Of a DNA stretch of 64,000 nucleotides, positions 59,620-64,000 are shown in pieces. How positions within the stretch are numbered: position 1 is the first letter of the stretch; every line of letters starts with the position of its first letter. The notes under the pieces are model-generated. The model was given only the letters and a program-made list of their open reading frames with translations, had not been told where the DNA came from and ran no database searches. Origin of the DNA: GCA-016699975 sp964420045 (GTDB taxonomy: Bacteria; Patescibacteriota; Minisyncoccia; Moranbacterales; UBA1568); contig CAYQPQ010000001.1 of NCBI GenBank assembly GCA_964420045.1, positions 31,479-95,478 of the forward strand, in the 5' to 3' direction. The position numbers and the translations under genes are program-made.

Positions 59620-60921
59620 TTACAACTGTATCGGCAGATTCTGCGGCGCGGACCCTCGCTTCGCGGAAATACGCGGCAGAGACGGTGCAACAACGTTCAT
59701 GTCAGGAATATGAAAAAGCGTTGCCAATTCCGCTGTGCTGAGCGCCAGCATTGGAACCGGAGAATCCGGATCGCGAAATTTGTATCGACGCAGAAGCTTG
59801 CGCTGTCGATAACGCATGCGCATATCGGTCAGCAAGTAGTTCGCGTAGGTTTTCGAAGCGTCATTCGGTTTGAAGCCATTGAGATTGAAATCGTTGAATT
59901 GTTTGAGTCCGCCAAAAAACGCCGATACGAAAGATTTGTCAAAGCCTTTCTTCTTGCCAATATAGATCATGCGAAGGCGAGAACCGAACACATTGCGCCC
60001 GATATTCGCCTCAAGCGCCTTCACTACTTCCTTCTCAACCGGCGTCAGTTGATATTCAAGAAAATCTTTCTTCTCTGGCTTCTCAGAAGCCGAAGACGAA
60101 AACTCCACCGGACCAAAAAACGCTTTTGGCACCGCTGTCGCAATTTCCCCGATGCCCGACGTCAAATCACCCAACACCGATGTCGGCTTCGCCTTCACCG
60201 CGCGCCCGATGATTTCATCGAGGAGTGCCTTGCCCGTATTATAATAGTCTGGCTTGAGCGGTGTGATAATCATCTGAAACCAGATCTTCTGTCCCGGAGG
60301 CAGTTTGCCGAAACTTTCAAAAAGCCCGGCCAGAGGATCAATCATCTTCCCTGTTACGTCTTCTTCGTAGTAATGGTAGGTTTTGATCGGATAGGGATCC
60401 GGTTTGGTAAATTCAATATCGGCGCCAAACAGATCCCAGTCACGATTCGGCGCACCCTTGGGAATTTGATCCACATAGTCGGGCGACTCCACAATTTCCA
60501 CGTTGGGATACTGCGCATAAAAATACGCTTCGATCAAATTGCGAAACACGACCGGTGTCCGCACATAGAGATGCGTACCCTCAACACCGTCTCCTACAAT
60601 CTCGAAACTAACAAGTGGTGGGAGATATCCCTGAATATATGTCTCAACCACTGTCGGACCCTTATCAACCCCGGCAATACCATCAAAAATCGTCTCCATC
60701 ACTTTGGGACTTTTTTCAATATCGCGCGGCGGAATGATTTCAAGAAGCACCATCTTGGTGTTCTCGATATATTGATTCTGGATGTGATCCATCCAGAGAA
60801 ATTTGAAGATAAAGTAGAATGCCGGCGGCAGTACCAGAAACCACACCTCTCCCATAACGCTCCAAATAGAGAGAAGCGCCTCCGACATGTCTGAAAAGCT
60901 CTGCAGTAGAATAGCGCCCAT
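59620..60921 (-). CDS. Membrane-anchored partner of the VirD4-like ATPase
   Basis: 433 residues. One N-terminal helix (VWFLVLPPAFYFIFKFLWMD) is followed by a large mixed domain: NTKMVLLEIIPPRDIEKSPK, VMETIFDGIAGVDKGPTVVE, APNRDWDLFGADIEFTKPDP and KIWFQMIITPLKPDYYNTGK. I know this type as the gene usually beside the TraD/VirD4-like ATPase in CPR genomes, with no defined function. The N-terminal helix could supply the membrane anchor that the ATPase lacks. It follows the sigma-like gene by 54 bases in the same unit. Confidence 0.65.
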   Translation of the reverse strand: MGAILLQSFSDMSEALLSIWSVMGEVWFLVLPPAFYFIFKFLWMDHIQNQYIENTKMVLLEIIPPRDIEKSPKVMETIFDGIAGVDKGPTVVETYIQGYLPPLVSFEIVGDGVEGTHLYVRTPVVFRNLIEAYFYAQYPNVEIVESPDYVDQIPKGAPNRDWDLFGADIEFTKPDPYPIKTYHYYEEDVTGKMIDPLAGLFESFGKLPPGQKIWFQMIITPLKPDYYNTGKALLDEIIGRAVKAKPTSVLGDLTSGIGEIATAVPKAFFGPVEFSSSASEKPEKKDFLEYQLTPVEKEVVKALEANIGRNVFGSRLRMIYIGKKKGFDKSFVSAFFGGLKQFNDFNLNGFKPNDASKTYANYLLTDMRMRYRQRKLLRRYKFRDPDSPVPMLALSTAELATLFHIPDMNVVAPSLPRISAKRGSAPQNLPIQL

Positions 60922-60975
60922 GGGATAGTTCGTTGAAAATCCCTACTCTCATTCCTTCAAAAAATACGCTGGTAT

Positions 60976-62130
60976 CTATTTTGCTTGCTTTTTCGATTCT
61001 CTGAGAAAATACAGGCCATCCGGCGTACGAGCAAAAAACGCATTCAGATTGATAACCACCGTCGACGCCTTCACGTCGCGGACTTTGAGGACTTCGGAGA
61101 CCAACTCATTTCGCTTCATCGGCACACCTCGCTCCCGAAGTATTTCTTCTACCACGTCACGAACTGTCCCACGCCGAAAGCCCCATTCAACGAGCGCATA
61201 CGTGCCGCGCCCCACCAGGACAAACCGCTTGTCTTTGATCAGCTCATTGTGCACGGTTTGCGGATGCGTCACTTTGCCCGGTTTTTGCAATCCGGAAAGA
61301 TCGATCTTTGCCGCTATTTCGCGAAAATGAAGCGGCTTCTTCTCAGCATGAACGACCAAATACGCGCGCTCCCTCGTCCCTCGCGGGCAGATATCACTCC
61401 ATTCGGGAAGTCCCCACTGACCAAACGGGTTCTTCCGACACTCTTCCGATACAGCTAAGAAGTCCAGTATCGTCTTCTGAGAAATCCCTTTTAGCGAAGA
61501 TTGCTTGCTCATTCGTTTCAAGAGTTCCGCTTCGGGAAGCGACTCGCCATTCTCGGTAAGTCTAGCCTTTGCCGCATTATTCACCGCCTCCCACGAAGCC
61601 TCTTCAAATGAAGCAAGTGCGAAAGAAGGAGCAACCGACACGCTCTCAAGCGCACGAAAACGCTCCAACAGAACTGCAAGGAAAAACCGCACCGCACCGC
61701 GCTCTTTCGCGTCTGATCCGGCAAGCGCCTCAAAGAATTCTTCCTTTCTCATGATACCACTTTTGCCACTCAGCGTCGATTCCATACGCTTCGACACTTC
61801 CTCGAGTGACGCCGGGTAGCGACGCGCACGAACATTTCCGAGCAGAACCGAGATAATCTGACGAATCCGCTCGCGCGTAATGCCATAGGTCTTTCCGATT
61901 TCTTCGAGCGTCATTGGCTCCTTCCCGCCCGCTCCATAGCGAGCCGACACAATAGCGACCGCTCGCGGCGATATCGAATGGAGAAAACGATGGAATGCCG
62001 TGCCGAAAAACCCCCGGGAAGAGAGATCTTTTCGAGAAAGCTTTTCCCCTTGTTTGGCCTGTGCCTTCTTCCGAACCTGACGCGTTCTTTCCTTGAGCTT
62101 TCCCTCCGCCCTTGTGTCTCGAGCTGTCAT
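60976..62130 (-). CDS. Sigma-region-4 and HARE-HTH domain transcription protein
   Basis: 384 residues. After a basic start (MTARDTRAEGKLKERTRQVR), a sigma-70 region 4 helix-turn-helix (about 105-130; MTLEEIGKTYGITRERIRQI) would contact a -35 box. The middle (about 140-275) is helical and unassigned. The C-terminal 110 residues form a HARE-HTH domain like the RNA polymerase delta subunit (LVVHAEKKPLHFREIAAKID, VHNELIKDKRFVLVGRGTYAL). No sigma region 2 is seen, so it is probably not a complete sigma factor. The start at 62130 follows a TTGACA promoter; an open upstream extension overlaps the dehydrogenase gene and is rejected. Confidence 0.8.
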   Translation of the reverse strand: MTARDTRAEGKLKERTRQVRKKAQAKQGEKLSRKDLSSRGFFGTAFHRFLHSISPRAVAIVSARYGAGGKEPMTLEEIGKTYGITRERIRQIISVLLGNVRARRYPASLEEVSKRMESTLSGKSGIMRKEEFFEALAGSDAKERGAVRFFLAVLLERFRALESVSVAPSFALASFEEASWEAVNNAAKARLTENGESLPEAELLKRMSKQSSLKGISQKTILDFLAVSEECRKNPFGQWGLPEWSDICPRGTRERAYLVVHAEKKPLHFREIAAKIDLSGLQKPGKVTHPQTVHNELIKDKRFVLVGRGTYALVEWGFRRGTVRDVVEEILRERGVPMKRNELVSEVLKVRDVKASTVVINLNAFFARTPDGLYFLRESKKQAK

Positions 62131-62165
62131 AATGATACATTCTTCGGATAAAATTGAGTGAAATA

Positions 62166-62195
62166 ATATTAGCGCATAATACAATGTTTTGTCAA
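62166..62195 (-). promoter_or_regulatory. Promoter of the sigma-like/VirD4 unit
   Basis: On the minus strand TTGACA (62190-62195), an 18-base spacer and TAATAT (62166-62171). Leader of about 29 bases. The remaining bases to 62359, shared with the divergent dehydrogenase gene, hold no gene. Confidence 0.6.
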
Positions 62196-62359
62196 GCCCT
62201 CGAACCGCTCGATCATCCGGCGTACTTCCGAATGAAGAAGGGACGCCCTGCTCAATGGCACAGCGCGCCATTCCACATCCACCTTCTGTTGCATCTCGAC
62301 TTCTTGGCGCTTTTTTCGTACAATGAAGGACAGAAAGAATAATCTGATTATGCGCTCTT

Positions 62360-63652
62360 ATGAAAGAAGTCGAGAGAAAGGATGTCACTGTCGGCGTTGT
62401 CGGATTGGGATATGTCGGATTGCCACTTGCCGTTCGCGCCAAAGAACGCGGATATGAAGTCATCGGTTTTGATCTCGATGAGCAGAAAAATTCACTCATC
62501 CGCCAAGGGAAAAGTCCGCTCGAAGATCGATATCTCGAAGAGCACTTGCCGCAGCATCCATTTCCAACATCTTCCGATCCGCGCACGCTCAGACAAGCAG
62601 ACATTATTCTCGTGTGCGTTCCGACACCGGTCGACGAGCTCTATGCGCCGGACCTCACGCCGGTTATCGGCGCCATGGAGACTGTCGCCAGCAATCTCAA
62701 AAAGGGCGCGCTCGTCGTGCTTGAGTCAACAGTGAACCCGGGCGTTTCCGAAGAAGTTGTCGTTCCCATTTTCGAGCGGGCGGGACATGTTATCAGCCGT
62801 GATGTTTTCATCGCGCATTGTCCCGAGCGAATCAATCCGGGAGACGAAGTGTGGAATGTTACCAATATCCCCCGCGTCGTCGGATCGATTGACGCAACCG
62901 GATTGAAGCGCGCCCAAACCTTCTATCAATCCATCATCGACGGCGAAATCCGTCCCATGAAATCCATTCGCGAAGCGGAAGCGGTCAAGGTTGTCGAGAA
63001 CTCCTTCCGCGATATCAATATCGCCTTTGTCAACGAACTCGCCCGATCATTCGACCGACTCGGCATCGACGTCACCGACGTTATCCGCGGCGCCGCCACA
63101 AAACCCTTCTCGTTCCTCGCGCACTTCCCCTCCTGCGGCGTGGGCGGTCACTGCATTCCCGTCGACCCCTACTATCTTATCGAGCGCGCCAAGAAAGCCG
63201 GTTTCGATCATAAATTCCTGCGACTCGCCCGAGAAATCAATAACGACATGCCGAGCTACACCGTCGAGCTCTTGCAAGACGCACTGAACACCGTGAAACT
63301 TCCTCTCAACGGAACCACCGTCGGCGTACTCGGCATCGCGTACAAGGCGAATATCGACGACGTGCGCGAATCGCCGTCCGTGCGCATCATTGAGCACCTC
63401 AAGAAACACTCCGCCAAAGTAGAGACCTTTGATCCGCATATTCTCAGCCGATCGAGCCTGAAGTCTCTCGACGCCATTCTCAAAAAATCAACCGCGCTCA
63501 TCCTCGCAACCGACCATGCCGAATTCAAAGAAGCTATCACGCCGGCGCTCCTCAAAAAGTACAAAATCAAAGTCTTCATCGACGGCAAGAACGCGTTTGA
63601 CAAGAACTCGTTCCGAAAATCAGGCATCATATACAAAGGTATCGGACGATAG
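62360..63652 (+). CDS. Nucleotide-sugar (UDP-N-acetylhexosamine type) dehydrogenase
   Basis: 430 residues of the UDP-glucose/GDP-mannose dehydrogenase family. NAD-binding VGVVGLGYVGLPLAVRAKER, DIILVCVPTPVDELYAPDLT, ESTVNPGVSEEVV, HCPERINPGDEVWN, KVVENSFRDINIAFVNELA and the catalytic cysteine in FPSCGVGGHCIPVDPYYL. The HCPERINPG and GGHCIPVDPYYL motifs favour the WecC/WbpA group, which oxidises UDP-HexNAc to the uronic acid for surface polysaccharides. It is divergent from the sigma-like gene. A small ORF follows 22 bases later. Confidence 0.92.
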   Translation: MKEVERKDVTVGVVGLGYVGLPLAVRAKERGYEVIGFDLDEQKNSLIRQGKSPLEDRYLEEHLPQHPFPTSSDPRTLRQADIILVCVPTPVDELYAPDLTPVIGAMETVASNLKKGALVVLESTVNPGVSEEVVVPIFERAGHVISRDVFIAHCPERINPGDEVWNVTNIPRVVGSIDATGLKRAQTFYQSIIDGEIRPMKSIREAEAVKVVENSFRDINIAFVNELARSFDRLGIDVTDVIRGAATKPFSFLAHFPSCGVGGHCIPVDPYYLIERAKKAGFDHKFLRLAREINNDMPSYTVELLQDALNTVKLPLNGTTVGVLGIAYKANIDDVRESPSVRIIEHLKKHSAKVETFDPHILSRSSLKSLDAILKKSTALILATDHAEFKEAITPALLKKYKIKVFIDGKNAFDKNSFRKSGIIYKGIGR

Positions 63653-63674
63653 CAAAATACTGCACGCAACACGT

Positions 63675-63905
63675 ATGTTTCATCTTCTTCGGCTTGCCAT
63701 TTGGATTGTCGGCGCTACCGTCGTCGGAAGTTTTCTCTTAGATTTCTTTCACTACCAAATAAACTGGTCGTATGTTCGCGAAAGTCAGAGCCGCTGTTTT
63801 GGTGTTGCTGTCCAGTGCCAGAAAACCATCCAAAAGGAAGGCGCCGAGAATGCCAAATGCCCTGTCGCTTGTTTCGAATTCGGGAAACTCCTGAAGAAGA
63901 AATAA
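63675..63905 (+). CDS. Small single-pass membrane protein with cysteines
   Basis: 76 residues: an N-terminal membrane helix (LLRLAIWIVGATVVGSFLLD) and a short outer domain with four Cys (SRCFGVAVQCQKTI, AKCPVACFEFGKLL). The Cys spacing suggests disulfides outside the cell. I do not recognise it. It lies 22 bases after the dehydrogenase and may be co-transcribed. The last 95 bases of the window show no gene. Confidence 0.5.
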   Translation: MFHLLRLAIWIVGATVVGSFLLDFFHYQINWSYVRESQSRCFGVAVQCQKTIQKEGAENAKCPVACFEFGKLLKKK

Positions 63906-64000
63906 TTTTTCTCCGCCCCTCATTCTCCATGCAACATTCAATATTCGGTATTGCTAATTTCGAATAGGTATTAGATACTGGAGTCGTAACCCATAACTCC

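Noticed and set aside
62131..62604. N-terminal extension of the sigma-like protein into the dehydrogenase gene
   Set aside because: The extension is antisense to the conserved NAD-binding domain, and a TTGACA-18-TAATAT promoter lies inside it; the start at 62130 is preferred.
1..64000. UGA recoded as glycine, as in some CPR lineages
   Set aside because: Several genes end in TGA at the expected family length (for example nrdD at 30601-30603) and no conserved Gly position is encoded by in-frame TGA.
1..64000. tRNA genes, rRNA genes or a CRISPR array
   Set aside because: No cloverleaf with a GGTTCGAATCC-type T arm, no rRNA core sequence and no regularly spaced direct repeats were seen in the gaps between genes.

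Overview
The window looks like a stretch of chromosome from a Candidate Phyla Radiation (Patescibacteria) bacterium, most likely of the Parcubacteria type. No rRNA is present to settle this. The inference rests on several things: small compact genes with short gaps or overlaps; class III ribonucleotide reductase as the only nucleotide-reduction genes seen; a VirD4-like ATPase carrying a C-terminal zinc ribbon with a DGKRPTFC motif; many small membrane proteins; and secreted LamG, lamin-tail and PKD surface proteins. TGA is used as a stop (for example at 615-617 and at the end of nrdD), so the UGA=Gly code of some CPR lineages does not apply.

Layout. 1-6.3 kb: end of an anchored protein, a RecB/Cas4-like nuclease, a DUF1361 membrane protein, a lipoprotein cyclophilin, a DKNYY-repeat protein and a small P-loop kinase. 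6.3-14.6 kb: ADP-forming acyl-CoA synthetase, an AAA/DUF4143 ATPase, then a secreted-protein cluster (FN3/IPT protein, three-LamG protein, pseudopilin). 14.8-26.2 kb, all on the minus strand: tgt, rpoB, rpoC, ftsK. 26.2-28.1 kb: large membrane-anchored DUF11-like protein. 28.5-31.9 kb, plus strand: an anaerobic ribonucleotide reductase operon in which the glycyl-radical domain is a separate gene. 32-35.3 kb: zinc/manganese-type ABC transporter with a Fur-family regulator. 35.4-46.3 kb: tatD-metG, rsmI, AI-2E permease, M16 protease, DUF1543, glycyl-tRNA synthetase, a two-gene RHH unit, a TsaB-like fragment, an amidase and small membrane proteins. 46.5-54.2 kb: LTD/PKD secreted protein, an approximately 950-base gene-free but highly structured transcript, an RNHCP protein and an RND adaptor-pump pair. 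54.3-64 kb: HtrA, parvulin, FtsB, VirD4-like ATPase with membrane partner, a sigma-region-4/HARE-HTH protein and a nucleotide-sugar dehydrogenase.

How the parts work together. rpoBC, metG, glyQS, tgt and rsmI are core transcription and translation. ftsK, ftsB and the amidase serve division and wall turnover. HtrA, parvulin and cyclophilin form an extracytoplasmic folding and quality-control set. znuABC with Fur is a metal-homeostasis unit with a visible palindromic operator. Acs would make ATP from acyl-CoA in a fermentative metabolism. The sigma-like protein, membrane protein and VirD4-like ATPase form one minus-strand unit that resembles a DNA or protein translocation module.

Standouts. 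(1) A candidate large structured RNA at about 48.15-49.12 kb, with a three-way junction, many near-perfect hairpins, long-range pairings, an intrinsic terminator and several Shine-Dalgarno-led tiny ORFs. (2) The split NrdD. (3) Several promoters whose -10 box lies only 5-10 bases before the ATG, which predicts leaderless mRNAs. (4) Three families of palindromic interspersed repeats, one with two copies differing at about one base in 161 that lie 24 kb apart. All functional assignments come from reading motifs; no database search was possible.
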